Shown here: piece after piece, positions 43,928-52,299 of the stretch
How the letters are laid out: every line of letters begins with the position of its first letter
Numbering within the stretch: the first letter of the stretch is position 1
DNA from: Clavibacter nebraskensis NCPPB 2581
GTDB taxonomy: Bacteria > Actinomycetota > Actinomycetes > Actinomycetales > Microbacteriaceae
Length of the DNA stretch: 64,000 nt
Assembly (NCBI RefSeq): GCF_000355695.1
Contig: NC_020891.1
Location: 1,612,001-1,676,000, forward strand
Direction: 5' to 3'
The notes under the pieces: model-generated
Database searches by the model: none
What the model was told of the DNA's origin: nothing
What the model saw: the letters and a program-made list of their open reading frames with translations, nothing else
Position numbers and translations under genes: made by a program

Positions 43928-45352
43928 ATGAGCGCCGACGACCGCGCGGCCCGGGGAGCCCGGAGCCGCGACTCGTCGGTGTGGCCGCTCGCGGCGCAGG
44001 CGATCATCGCGGCGGTCGGCCTCGTCGCTGCCACCCTCGCCGCGCGGCTCCTGGGTCCGTCCGACTACGGCGTGTACTTCCTCGCCCTCACCGTCACGGC
44101 GTGCGTCGCCGTCCTCTTCGACATCTGCGTGCCCCAGGCCGTGCTCACGCACACCCTCGGCTACCTCGAGTCGGCGCGCACCTGGCGCCGGATGGCCGTC
44201 GTGGTCGCCGCGGGCGCTGCGGCGCTCACGGCCGCGGTCGCGCTCGTGGTCGGCACGTCGCTCGACGCCGACGTCATGTGGGTGGTCCTGTGCGCCGCGC
44301 TGCCCGTCACGATGGCGTCGATGACGCCCCGGGCCTTCCTCATCGCGGCCCGGCAGCTCCGCTACGTCTCGCTCGTCGACCTCTCCAGCGTGCTGGTCGG
44401 CAACGTGATCGCGATCGGCGCGCTCGTCCTCACGGACAGCCTGTGGGCCGCCGCGAGCAGCCAGCTCGTCATCGCGGCCGTCCGCTGGCTGGCGTTCGAG
44501 GCCGCCTGGATCCGCCGGGGGAGGGCCGACCTGCCCGCCCGCGTGCCCGTCCGCCCGGCGGCACGCCAGCTCTACACGTCGATGCACGGCACGTACCAGA
44601 GCCAGCTCGCCGGCTTCGCCGCCCGCAACGGCGACAACCTGCTCGTCAGCATCCTGCTCGGCCCGGTCGCCCTCGCGCAGTACTCGCGGGCGTACTCGTT
44701 CCTCATCGGGCCCCTCCAGCAGGCGCAGCAGGCGCTCAACCCGATGGCCATCCGCGACCTCGCGGTGGCGCGCCTGGCCGGGCGCGCCGACGACCAGCTC
44801 CGGCGCCTCGCCGCGGTCGTCATCGCCGTCGGCGTGCCGTTCGCGCTCGCGGTCTCCCTCAGCGGTCCGCATCTCGTCGAGGTGCTCCTCGGCGACGAGT
44901 GGCGCACCGCGGGGGCGCTCATGCCGCTGTCCTGGGGGCTGGCGGCATCGATGATCGTCGCGATCCCCGCCCGCTGGGCGCTCGTCGCCGGACACCACTC
45001 GCGCGCCCTCACGGTGGACGCGGTCCTCAACTACACCGTGCTGGCGGGCGTGGTCGTCGGCGCGCTGACCGGGGGCCTCGCAGGCGTGCTCGTGATCAAC
45101 TCCTTCATCGTCTCGCCCGCCATCACGATCACGGCCTGGTGCATGCTGGGCGCGGCGCCCCGGCGGCTGTTCCTCCGGCGCCTGCTGCCCATGGCGGTCG
45201 CGCTGGGCGGACTCACGGCGCTCGTCTGCATCGTCGTCGGCGAGTACGTGGGATCGAGCCTCGTGGAGACGATCCTCGACCTCGGCATCGGCGCGCTCAT
45301 CGCGGTGCTCGCGTTCGCCGCCATCATGCGGCGACGGCGGCGCGCGGCCTGA
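43928..45352 (+). CDS. Wzx-type lipid-linked oligosaccharide flippase
   Basis: 474 aa, about fourteen hydrophobic segments, MOP/MATE-superfamily polysaccharide exporter. Typical are the first segment VGLVAATLAARLLGPSDYGVYF and the middle AQYSRAYSFLIGPLQQAQQALNP. It would move undecaprenyl-linked repeat units to the outer face for the Wzy polymerase. Polar ~25-residue N-terminus. Ends 15 nt from the stop of the convergent sugar transferase without a visible terminator. Confidence 0.87.
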   Translation: MSADDRAARGARSRDSSVWPLAAQAIIAAVGLVAATLAARLLGPSDYGVYFLALTVTACVAVLFDICVPQAVLTHTLGYLESARTWRRMAVVVAAGAAALTAAVALVVGTSLDADVMWVVLCAALPVTMASMTPRAFLIAARQLRYVSLVDLSSVLVGNVIAIGALVLTDSLWAAASSQLVIAAVRWLAFEAAWIRRGRADLPARVPVRPAARQLYTSMHGTYQSQLAGFAARNGDNLLVSILLGPVALAQYSRAYSFLIGPLQQAQQALNPMAIRDLAVARLAGRADDQLRRLAAVVIAVGVPFALAVSLSGPHLVEVLLGDEWRTAGALMPLSWGLAASMIVAIPARWALVAGHHSRALTVDAVLNYTVLAGVVVGALTGGLAGVLVINSFIVSPAITITAWCMLGAAPRRLFLRRLLPMAVALGGLTALVCIVVGEYVGSSLVETILDLGIGALIAVLAFAAIMRRRRRAA

Positions 45353-45367
45353 TCGCCGCGGCTGCGC

Positions 45368-46933
45368 TCAGTACGCCCCCTCGCGCGCCAGCACGGCCTT
45401 CGCCGTCTTCCAGAGGATGACGAGGTCGCCCACGATCGACCAGTTCTCCACGTAGTAGAGGTCGAGCCGCACGCTGTCCTCCCACGAGAGGTTCGACCGC
45501 CCGCTCACCTGCCAGAGTCCCGTGATGCCCGGCTTCACCAGGAAGCGCCGGTGCACCTTCGTCTCGTACGCCTCGACCTCGCGCGCGAGCGGCGGGCGCG
45601 GGCCCACGAGCGACATGCTGCCGTTGAGGACGTTCACGAGCTGCATCAGCTCGTCGAGGCTGTAGCGACGGAGGAACCGGCCGATGGGGGTGACCCGGGG
45701 GTCGTCCTTCATCTTGAAGAGCACGGAGTTGCCGGCGTCCCGGGACTTCTCCTCGAGATCGCGCAGCCGCGCCTCCGCGTCCGTCACCATCGTGCGGAAC
45801 TTCAGCATCTGGAACGGGCGCCCGTTGATCCCCACGCGCTCCTGGCGGAAGAGCACGGGACCCGGGGTGCTCAGCCGGATGGTCATCGCGATGGCGAGGA
45901 ACAGGGGCGAGGCGAGGACGAGGATCAGCGTGCTCGCGACGATGTCGAACGCCCGCTTCGCGAAGAGCTTCGTCCCCTCGTAGCGCGGCGTCTCCACGTG
46001 GATGAGGGGCAGGCCGGCCACGGGGCGGGTGTGGATCCGCGGCCCGCCGATGTCGGTGAGGCTGGGCGCCACCACGAGGTGCTGGCGTCCGGGCTCCAGC
46101 GACCAGCTGAGCTCGCGGATCCGCTCGGGCGACAGCTCGTCGTTGCTGGCGATGACGATGGTGTCGGCGTCGACCGCGCGCATGGCGGCCTGAAGGTCGG
46201 CGAGCTTGCCAAGGACCGGGATCCCGGTGCCGGGCAGCGTCGCCGCGATCACGCCCGACGGGATGCACGCCCCCACCACGTGGTATCCGGCGTAGGGCTG
46301 GCGCGCGAGCTCGCGGGCCAGGAACCCCGTCGACGCCTCGGATCCGATGAGCAGCACGCGGGACGAGTAGCGGCCCTTGGCGCGCTGGACGTTGAGCCAC
46401 TGCCGCCACATCCAGCGGCTGAGCACGAGGGTCACGAGCCCGAGCGGCAGCGCGATGATGATGTAGCCGCGGGCGAAGTCGATGCGGCCGAGGAACGCCA
46501 CGATGGCGACCAGCCCGAACAGCCGCACGGTGGCGTCGAGGATCAGCCGGTACTCCTGCGGCCCCGTGCCCAGCACGCGGTAGCCGCGGGTGCCGTACAG
46601 GCCGAGCGCCACCATCCAGCTCGCGATGATGACGACGGAGATGAGCGAGTAGCTGACGGCCACCCCCTCGTAATCCCCGTTGAAGGCGACGTCCGAGGTC
46701 TCGAAGCCGAACCACGCGATCTGGACGCCGAAGACGACCCAGATGAGGACGAGGAGGTCCGTGACGGCGAGCCCGACGGCGTAGGTGCGGCGCCAGTCGT
46801 GCGCCCGCAGGCCGTCGGCCTCGGTGAGCGGACCGGCGTCGGCGCGTACGCCGCTCGCCGACCTGTCGGTCATGCGTCGACGGGTGCCGGCCTCCCGTGC
46901 TCCCGTGTCGTGCGTGGTCTTCTGTTCGATCAT
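45368..46933 (-). CDS. Initiating polyprenyl-phosphate sugar-1-phosphate transferase (WbaP/WcaJ type)
   Basis: 521 aa. Four N-terminal membrane segments and a CoA-binding-like domain (RVLLIGSEASTGFLARELAR), a further membrane helix with FAKRAFDIVASTLIL, and the catalytic bacterial sugar transferase domain: FRQERVGINGRPFQMLKFRTM, RRYSLDELMQLVNVLNGSMS, LVGPRPPLAREVE, KPGITGLWQVSGRSNLSWED. It places the first sugar phosphate (Gal or Glc) on undecaprenyl phosphate and so starts the repeat unit made by the neighbouring genes. ATG chosen over a TTG four codons upstream because GGGGGGG lies just before it. Confidence 0.93.
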   Translation of the reverse strand: MIEQKTTHDTGAREAGTRRRMTDRSASGVRADAGPLTEADGLRAHDWRRTYAVGLAVTDLLVLIWVVFGVQIAWFGFETSDVAFNGDYEGVAVSYSLISVVIIASWMVALGLYGTRGYRVLGTGPQEYRLILDATVRLFGLVAIVAFLGRIDFARGYIIIALPLGLVTLVLSRWMWRQWLNVQRAKGRYSSRVLLIGSEASTGFLARELARQPYAGYHVVGACIPSGVIAATLPGTGIPVLGKLADLQAAMRAVDADTIVIASNDELSPERIRELSWSLEPGRQHLVVAPSLTDIGGPRIHTRPVAGLPLIHVETPRYEGTKLFAKRAFDIVASTLILVLASPLFLAIAMTIRLSTPGPVLFRQERVGINGRPFQMLKFRTMVTDAEARLRDLEEKSRDAGNSVLFKMKDDPRVTPIGRFLRRYSLDELMQLVNVLNGSMSLVGPRPPLAREVEAYETKVHRRFLVKPGITGLWQVSGRSNLSWEDSVRLDLYYVENWSIVGDLVILWKTAKAVLAREGAY

Positions 46934-46989
46934 CGTCCCCCCCAAGCCGATGCTGCGTCCCCCTGAGACTCCGTCGGCTCTTGGGATCG

Positions 46990-46995
46990 AGACTA
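46990..46995 (-). promoter_or_regulatory. Candidate -10 box TAGTCT of the sugar transferase gene
   Basis: TAGTCT on the minus strand, 56 nt before the ATG; the leader of ~50 nt ends in a run of seven G. Confidence 0.4.
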
Positions 46996-47077
46996 CAGGC
47001 GTTGCCGTCGATGCTCGGCGGCGCGTGCCCGACGGGTCCGCTCGGGGCCCTCGGGGGACAGGCGTGGTCCGCGCGGA

Positions 47078-47365
47078 TCAGATCCGGGTCCACGCGCCCC
47101 CGTCGCGACGCGTGATGCTCGCTCGGGGGATCTCGACGAGCTCGCCCGCGCGAGCCCGGACGGCGCCCGCGATGCGCTCGGCCGCCGCGTCGTCGTCCGC
47201 GGTGAAGCGCACCGTGAGTCGGGGCTCGCCGCGCACGACCTGGATGTCATTGGCCTCGAGGGTGGCGATGCGGGCGGCCTCGTCAGCCGCGGCGGGGAGG
47301 ACGGAAGCGGGGTCGGCGCCCGGTCGCAGCGCGCCGACGGTCATGGTGATGCGGTAGGAGGGCAC
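47078..47365 (-). CDS. Unknown small protein (95 aa)
   Basis: No family recognised with certainty. Sequence begins (GTG) VPSYRITMTVGALRPGADPA, has a strand-rich centre (IQVVRGEPRLTVRFTADDDA) and a helix AAERIAGAVRARAGEL, giving a beta-alpha-beta ferredoxin-like pattern. No membrane segment or cysteine. Third-position G+C supports coding. The next promoter upstream is not obvious. GTG start is uncertain; an ATG at codon 8 is possible. Confidence 0.6.
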   Translation of the reverse strand: MPSYRITMTVGALRPGADPASVLPAAADEAARIATLEANDIQVVRGEPRLTVRFTADDDAAAERIAGAVRARAGELVEIPRASITRRDGGAWTRI

Positions 47366-47406
47366 GGTCCATGGTCCCGCACGCGCGGGCGCGCGTTAAA
47401 TGGAGA

Positions 47407-47434
47407 ACGGCCCTGACCACATGGTCGGAGCCGT
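47407..47434 (-). terminator. Terminator of the cold-shock gene
   Basis: Interrupted stem ACGGC..TGACC / GGTCG..GCCGT with a four-base loop, ~48 nt after the csp stop; on the minus strand followed by TTCTCCATTTAA. Confidence 0.5.
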
Positions 47435-47481
47435 CCTCGGAAGCTCAGCGTGCTGCGCTCACCAGAGGCGAGCGGGTGGCA

Positions 47482-47685
47482 TTAGAGCGGGCGGATGTTC
47501 TCAGCCTGGGGACCCTTGGGGCCCTGGGCGACCTCGAACTCGACCTTCTGGTTCTCGTCGAGCGACTTGTAGCCGCCCGTCGCGATCGCGGAGTAGTGAG
47601 CGAACACATCCGCGGTTCCGTTGTCGGGAGCGATGAAGCCGAAGCCCTTTTCAGCGTTGAACCACTTGACGGTGCCTGTTGCCAT
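47482..47685 (-). CDS. cspA: Cold-shock protein CspA family
   Basis: 67 aa single cold-shock domain binding RNA and single-stranded DNA as a chaperone. RNP1 KGFGFIAP and RNP2 VFAHYSAI are intact in [20 protein letters not shown]. Ends NIRPL. AAGGAAA ribosome binding site, ATG start. The promoter predicts an untranslated leader of ~110 nt, a hallmark of csp mRNAs whose structure controls translation with temperature. Codon use (AAG, TTC, GGC) is that of a highly expressed gene. Confidence 0.96.
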   Translation of the reverse strand: MATGTVKWFNAEKGFGFIAPDNGTADVFAHYSAIATGGYKSLDENQKVEFEVAQGPKGPQAENIRPL

Positions 47686-47804
47686 GACGAAATTTCCTTC
47701 AAAAGAGATGCATCGATCCCGGGACCCGGGACCGCGGGTCGTCCGCCCCTCGTGACCCCTCCGGCGGACCGGGCGGATCGTGAGGACCTGACGACTTGTG
47801 ACCA

Positions 47805-47810
47805 ACCCTA
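47805..47810 (-). promoter_or_regulatory. -10 box TAGGGT of cspA with long 5' leader
   Basis: TAGGGT on the minus strand predicts transcription from about 47798 and a ~112 nt leader to the csp ATG. Confidence 0.5.
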
Positions 47811-47930
47811 GCGGGTGAAACCGCGCGAGCGGGGGATGCGCGCACATTCCCGTGCGGTGTTTCCCCGCATGACGCCGTGCGGGGGGAGCGGAGGGCACGG
47901 CGGGCGGGGTCCGACGTCGGACGCGCGCGG

Positions 47931-47936
47931 GATGAT
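47931..47936 (+). promoter_or_regulatory. Possible -10 box GATGAT, leaderless polymerase gene
   Basis: GATGAT ends 6 nt before the ATG of the PolA-like gene. One mismatch to TANNNT. Confidence 0.35.
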
Positions 47937-47942
47937 GAGGGC

Positions 47943-49613
47943 ATGCACATCCTGGTCGCGCGGACGCCCTCCGGCGTCCGGCTCGTCGACCTCGACGCGA
48001 CCGGCACCGTCACGGCCACGCGCGACGTCCCGTCCTCCGAGTGGCCCGCGGTCGCCGCCGCACGCGAGCGCGCCGACCCCGCGCCGCGCTGGGTCTGGGA
48101 CGACACCGCCACGTGGGCGCGCACCCTCATCGCCCAGGGCGTCCGCGTCGCCCGCTGCCACGACCTCCGCCTCTGCCACGCGATCCTGCGGCTGTCCACG
48201 CAGACCGCCGACAGCGCGCTCGCCCGGATGCCCGCCGGGCCCTGGGACCGGGCCGCCCCGTCGGAGCGGGAGCCGTCGGCGTCCGCGACGCTCTTCGACG
48301 ACCTCGACGCGCCCGAGGGCGGCTCGCCGGACGAGCTGGTCGCCGAGCTCCGGCTGCAGCTCGACGCGGTCGCGGGCAGCGCTGACCCCGGCCGCCTGCG
48401 CCTCCTCCTCGCCGCGGAGTCGGCGGGCGCCCTCGTCGCCGCCGAGATGTCCGCCGACGGGCTGCCGTGGGACACGGCGGTTCACGACGCGCTCCTGGTC
48501 GACCTGCTGGGCGGTCGGCCGGCGCGCGGCGGCGCGCCTCCCGCGCTCCTGCGGCTCGCCGCGCGGATCCGGGAGATCCTCGCCGCGCCCGATCTCAACG
48601 TCGACAGCCCGCCCGACGTGCTCCGGGCGCTCCGCCGCGCCGGCATCGACGCGACGAGCACCCGCCAGTGGGAGCTGCAGGGGATCGACCACCCCGTCAT
48701 CGCACCGCTGCTGGAGCACAAGAAGCTGTCCCGCCTCCTCACCGCCAACGGCTGGACGTGGATGGAGACGTGGATCCGCGACGGCCGCTTCCACCCCGAG
48801 TACGTCCCCGGCGGCGTGGTCACCGGGCGCTGGGCCGCCAGCGGAGGGGGCGCGCTGCAGTTGCCCCGCCAGATCCGCTCGGCCGTCCGGGCCGATCCCG
48901 GCTGGCGGCTCGTCGTCGCCGACGCCGCGCAGCTCGAGCCCCGGGTGCTCGCCGCGCTGGCGGAGGACCGCGCGATGGCCGACGCGGGACGCGGCACCGA
49001 CCTCTACCAGGGACTCGTCGACGCGGGCGTCGTCGACACCCGCGCGCACGCCAAGGTAGCGATGCTCGGCGCCATGTACGGCGCGACATCCGGCGAGAGC
49101 GGGCGCCTGATGCCGCGGCTCGTCCGGGCCTACCCGCGGGCCACCGGGTACGTCGAACGCGCGGCGCGGGCGGGGGAGAGCGGGGGGATCGTGAGCACGC
49201 GGCTCGGGCGGTCGTCCCCGCCTCCCGGCGACGCGTGGGTCGACGTGCAGCAGATCGGCCGCGCGGGCGAGGCGTCTCCCGCGGACGCCGCCCGCGCCCG
49301 CACGTCCGCGCGCGACCAGGGCCGGTTCACCCGCAACTTCGTCGTCCAGGGCAGCGCGGCCGAGTGGGCGCTCTGCTGGCTCGCCAGCCTCCGGCGCCGC
49401 CTCGCCGCGATGGAACGGCCCGGCTCCCGCCCGCACCTCGTCTTCTTCCTGCACGACGAGGTCATGGTCCACGCGCCCGACGACCGCGTCGACGAGGTCA
49501 GCCGGGCCGTGGCCGAGGCCGCCGCCGAGGCCGGCCGCCTGCTGTTCGGCGACGCGCCCGTCGACTTCCCCGTCACGATCGCGGTCGTCGACGACTACGC
49601 GCAGGCCAAATGA
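47943..49613 (+). CDS. Short PolA-like protein (bifunctional 3'-5' exonuclease/polymerase family)
   Basis: 556 aa family-A DNA polymerase of an actinobacterial branch separate from the housekeeping PolA; no 5' nuclease domain. The N-terminal ~200 residues match the position of the proofreading domain but I see no DxE/DEDD set, so it is probably inactive. Polymerase part: KKLSRLL and [20 protein letters not shown]; motif A reads [14 protein letters not shown] instead of DYSQIELR (metal Asp kept); motif [15 protein letters not shown] keeps Arg, Lys, Tyr and Gly but has Leu at the usual Phe; motif [10 protein letters not shown] is intact. Likely active, perhaps a specialised repair polymerase. 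Confidence 0.85.
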   Translation: MHILVARTPSGVRLVDLDATGTVTATRDVPSSEWPAVAAARERADPAPRWVWDDTATWARTLIAQGVRVARCHDLRLCHAILRLSTQTADSALARMPAGPWDRAAPSEREPSASATLFDDLDAPEGGSPDELVAELRLQLDAVAGSADPGRLRLLLAAESAGALVAAEMSADGLPWDTAVHDALLVDLLGGRPARGGAPPALLRLAARIREILAAPDLNVDSPPDVLRALRRAGIDATSTRQWELQGIDHPVIAPLLEHKKLSRLLTANGWTWMETWIRDGRFHPEYVPGGVVTGRWAASGGGALQLPRQIRSAVRADPGWRLVVADAAQLEPRVLAALAEDRAMADAGRGTDLYQGLVDAGVVDTRAHAKVAMLGAMYGATSGESGRLMPRLVRAYPRATGYVERAARAGESGGIVSTRLGRSSPPPGDAWVDVQQIGRAGEASPADAARARTSARDQGRFTRNFVVQGSAAEWALCWLASLRRRLAAMERPGSRPHLVFFLHDEVMVHAPDDRVDEVSRAVAEAAAEAGRLLFGDAPVDFPVTIAVVDDYAQAK

Positions 49614-49630
49614 TCAGGGCTCGGACATGA

Positions 49631-49661
49631 CGACGCCCGGCCCCTCGGGGACCGGGCGTCG
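49631..49661. terminator. Bidirectional hairpin after PolA-like gene
   Basis: Ten-bp perfect stem CGACGCCCGG/CCGGGCGTCG with a small CCC/GGG stem inside, between two convergent genes. It is followed by two and a half copies of CGGGTTCG. Confidence 0.65.
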
Positions 49662-49685
49662 CGGGTTCGCGGGTTCGCGGGAGGA

Positions 49686-49871
49686 TCAGCCGCCGGAGGC
49701 GACGTCGCCCTTGTGGTCGTCGCCCTCATCCGTGTTGCTGCCGGAGCCGTCGGGGGTCGCCCGGTCCGAGCCGCTCTCCGTGGTGACCGAGGAGGAGGTC
49801 TCGTCGTGCTCCTCGGTGTGCGTCGTCGTGCCGTCGTCGTCGGTCGAGGTGCTCTCGTGATCTGTGCTCAT
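49686..49871 (-). CDS. Small acidic Ser/Thr/Asp-rich protein (61 aa)
   Basis: Hydrophilic low-complexity protein starting MSTDHESTSTDDDGTTTHTE, about one quarter Asp/Glu and no Cys, Trp or hydrophobic core, so probably disordered. No family recognised. It has its own leaderless promoter and a terminator-like hairpin, which favours a real gene over chance. Role unknown; such short acidic proteins are sometimes stress-induced. Confidence 0.6.
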   Translation of the reverse strand: MSTDHESTSTDDDGTTTHTEEHDETSSSVTTESGSDRATPDGSGSNTDEGDDHKGDVASGG

Positions 49872-49877
49872 GGCCCG

Positions 49878-49883
49878 ACCGTA
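49878..49883 (-). promoter_or_regulatory. -10 box TACGGT, leaderless
   Basis: Same hexamer as at the histidine kinase, ending 6 nt before the ATG of the 61-codon gene. Confidence 0.5.
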
Positions 49884-49967
49884 CGCTCGCGCCGCTCCAC
49901 GGGGAACCCCGCCCGCCGGATGCGCGCCCGACTTGGCCGGGGCCCCGCGGGCGGCGAGGATGGGACC

Positions 49968-50819
49968 ATGACCGATCCCGCCCCCGCCGCTCCCGCTCCC
50001 ACCGACCCGGCGGAGGTGCTCGCCGTCTACCGCTCGCGTCGCGAGCAGATGGTGGTCCTGCCGCAGGGCAACCTGGCACTCGTCAACACGCAGTGGATGT
50101 CCCACGACGCCGCCCCGCAGCCCGTGTACGGCATCCCGGGCACCTGGTCGCCCCTCGAGCCCGGCGCATCCGGCCTCCGGTTGCAGGCCACCGCGGCGGA
50201 CGGCCTCCGTGTCGACGGCGTCCTCGTCGACGGCGAGGCGATCGTGCGCGGCCGCGACGACGCCCAGCCCTCGTCCGTCGTCGCCAGCGACACGGTCTCG
50301 GCGTTCGTCATCGCGAGCGAGGAGGGCGCCTACGCGCTCCGCGTCTGGGACGCGCAGTCCGACGCGATCCGCGACTTCGGCGGCATCGACGCCTTCCCGT
50401 ACTCCGAGGAGTGGGTGGTGAAGGCGGACTTCACGCCGATCGAGGGAGGACGCGCGATGGGCTTCGAGCACCTCAAGGACGACGGCGCCACGAAGGACAA
50501 GATCGTGCCCGGTGAGATCACGTTCACGAAGGACGGGGTCGACTACTCGCTCGCCGCCTTCCGCGAGGGACGCGCGCTCCTGCTGGTGTTCTCCGACGCC
50601 ACGAGCGGCGAGTCCACGTACGGCGTCGGCCGCTTCCTCATGGTCGCGCCGTCGCCCGACGGCACGATCACCCTGGACTTCAACCGCGCCTACCTGCCCC
50701 CGTGCGCCTTCAGCTACAACTTCAACTGCCCGATGCCGCCGAAGCAGAACCGCTTCGCCGTGCCCATCGAGGCGGGGGAGAAGAACGTGCTCGCCAAGGA
50801 CGGCGGGCTGCTGCACTAG
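49968..50819 (+). CDS. DUF1684 protein
   Basis: 283 aa cytosolic protein of the DUF1684 family, function unknown. The C-terminal block is diagnostic: DGTITLDFNRAYLPPCAFSY followed by NCPMPPKQNRFAVPIEAGEK, and WVVKADFTPIEGG lies in the middle. DUF1684 proteins hold two similar beta-sandwich halves; no enzyme activity is established. A Pro/Ala-rich N-terminus precedes VYRSRREQMVVLPQGNLA. GAGGA upstream of the ATG. Convergent with the padR gene. Confidence 0.85.
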   Translation: MTDPAPAAPAPTDPAEVLAVYRSRREQMVVLPQGNLALVNTQWMSHDAAPQPVYGIPGTWSPLEPGASGLRLQATAADGLRVDGVLVDGEAIVRGRDDAQPSSVVASDTVSAFVIASEEGAYALRVWDAQSDAIRDFGGIDAFPYSEEWVVKADFTPIEGGRAMGFEHLKDDGATKDKIVPGEITFTKDGVDYSLAAFREGRALLLVFSDATSGESTYGVGRFLMVAPSPDGTITLDFNRAYLPPCAFSYNFNCPMPPKQNRFAVPIEAGEKNVLAKDGGLLH

Positions 50820-50820
50820 G

Positions 50821-51423
50821 TCAGTCGGCGGATCCGACCGGGGCGCGCGCCGGACGCCCCCGGCGGGGAGCCGCGGCGAGTCCCGCGGGTCGCGTGCCGT
50901 GGGCGCGCGCGTCGCCGATCCGACGTTCGGCCGCATCGAGCCACGTCAGCCGCGCGCGGACCTGTGCCTCCTGCGCCTCCACGGACAGCAGGCGCGCGAG
51001 CGCGGGCTCCCCGGCCTCCGCGTCGAGACGCTCCCGGGTCCGGGCGAGCGCGTCCGCCTCGGCGAGCGAGCGCTCGCGCTGGATCCGCACGACCTCGCGC
51101 ACGTCCGCGTCGGGGAGCGACAGCGCCAGCGTGACCTTCACCACCAGCTCGTCGCGGTCCCCGACGGCACCCACGCTCGCCGCCAACCACTCCTCGACCT
51201 CGGCCGCCCCCGCCGCCGTGATCGTGTAGGGCACGTGCCCCGCGTCGTCCATGGCGCCCTTCACGACGAGTCCGTCGCGCTCGAGCCGGTCGAGCGTGTT
51301 GTAGATCTGGCCAACGTTGAGCGGCGCCGCGGTGCCCGTGCGCCGGGAGAACTCGGTCCGGAGCTGGTAGCCGTAGCAGGTGCCCTCGGTGAGGACCGCG
51401 AGGAGCGCGTGCCGCACCGACAT
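50821..51423 (-). CDS. PadR-family transcriptional regulator
   Basis: 200 aa. Winged helix at the N-terminus: MSVRHALLAVLTEGTCYGYQ, the QIYNTLDRLERDGLV recognition region and the wing. The C-terminal helices (Vir_act_alpha_C type, REVVRIQRERSLAEADALAR) form the dimer and ligand domain. PadR proteins repress detoxification or efflux genes and often their own gene. The divergent DUF3145 gene is a possible target, but it starts 264 nt away. Arg/Pro-rich last ~25 residues. Confidence 0.87.
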   Translation of the reverse strand: MSVRHALLAVLTEGTCYGYQLRTEFSRRTGTAAPLNVGQIYNTLDRLERDGLVVKGAMDDAGHVPYTITAAGAAEVEEWLAASVGAVGDRDELVVKVTLALSLPDADVREVVRIQRERSLAEADALARTRERLDAEAGEPALARLLSVEAQEAQVRARLTWLDAAERRIGDARAHGTRPAGLAAAPRRGRPARAPVGSAD

Positions 51424-51454
51424 GCCCGCCCCGTCTCCCGGCCACGGCGGGCCG

Positions 51455-51473
51455 ATACCTGGAGCATAGGCAT
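51455..51473. promoter_or_regulatory. Possible PadR operator
   Basis: Imperfect inverted repeat ATACCT-N7-AGGCAT, 32 bp upstream of the padR start and overlapping possible -10 sequences (TATGCT on the minus strand). Autoregulation would be normal for the family. Confidence 0.3.
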
Positions 51474-51687
51474 TCCCGGCATGCACCCCGGTCGGACCCG
51501 CCGCATCCGCGGAAGCGCGCGCGATGACTTCCTGCGGCGCGTCGCGACCCGCATGTTGCCCGCGCACAGGATCACCCGCCATGATGGGACCCGTCGGCGC
51601 TCGCGCCGGCCGCACCGGCAGGTGTGGAGCTCGTCCATCGCACGCAGATCGTTGGGGAAGACGCATCTGATCGGATGGAGGAGACCC

Positions 51688-52206
51688 ATGGAAGCACCCG
51701 TCGCCAACTCAAGACCGGCTCGAGGAGTGCTCTACGTGCACTCCTCCCCTCGCGCGCTCTGCCCCCATGTCGAATGGGCCGCCGGTCGTGCGCTCGGCCA
51801 CGCCGTGAACTTCACCTGGGACCCGCAGCCCGTGCTGAAGGGCGCCATGCGCGCGGAGTACTACTGGGAGGGCCCGGAGGGATCCGGCGCCGCCATCGCC
51901 AGCGGCCTCCGCGGCTGGGAGCACCTCCGCTACGAGGTCACCGAGGACGCCGGCCCCGGCCGCGACGGCGGACGGTGGATGCACACTCCGGACCTCGGCG
52001 TCTTCTTCGCGCAGACCGACACCGCCGGCAACACGGTCATCCCCGAGGACCGCATCCGCTACGCCCTCGACGTCGCCGGCTCCAACACGCTGGAGCTCCA
52101 CCGCGAGCTGCGCCTGGCGATGGGCCAGGCCTGGGACGACGAGCTCGAGGCCTTCCGCCACGCGAGCGACTTCAGCCCCGTCGTCTGGCTGCACAAGGTC
52201 GGCTGA
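51688..52206 (+). CDS. DUF3145 protein
   Basis: 172 aa actinobacteria-specific DUF3145. Start RGVLYVHSSPRALCPHVEWA and the stretch EYYWEGPEGSGAAIASGLRG are characteristic. No known activity; cytosolic. In many actinobacteria it lies beside fabF, as here (convergent, across a strong terminator). GGAGGAG ribosome binding site 4 nt before the ATG, one of the best in the window. Confidence 0.88.
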   Translation: MEAPVANSRPARGVLYVHSSPRALCPHVEWAAGRALGHAVNFTWDPQPVLKGAMRAEYYWEGPEGSGAAIASGLRGWEHLRYEVTEDAGPGRDGGRWMHTPDLGVFFAQTDTAGNTVIPEDRIRYALDVAGSNTLELHRELRLAMGQAWDDELEAFRHASDFSPVVWLHKVG

Positions 52207-52248
52207 CCGGGGTCCGCACCCGGCGCGCGGCTCCTCCCCGCCCGCCCG

Positions 52249-52292
52249 CACGACGAGAGGCCCCGACCATCCGGTCGGGGCCTCTCGTCGTG
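52249..52292. terminator. Very strong bidirectional terminator between DUF3145 and fabF
   Basis: Perfect 20-bp stem (52249-52268 with 52273-52292) and tetraloop ATCC, between convergent stop codons. It ends the aceE-fab transcript. Confidence 0.8.
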
Positions 52293-52299
52293 GGTGCGG

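Noticed and set aside
32485-46933. Exopolysaccharide cluster as a genomic island inserted at tRNA-Met
   Set aside because: No integrase, no direct repeat of the tRNA end, no change in G+C or codon use in the cluster, and the tRNA is intact.
49660-49682. Tandem CGGGTTCG repeat
   Set aside because: Only two and a half copies, downstream of a terminator; no sign of a larger repeat family in the window.
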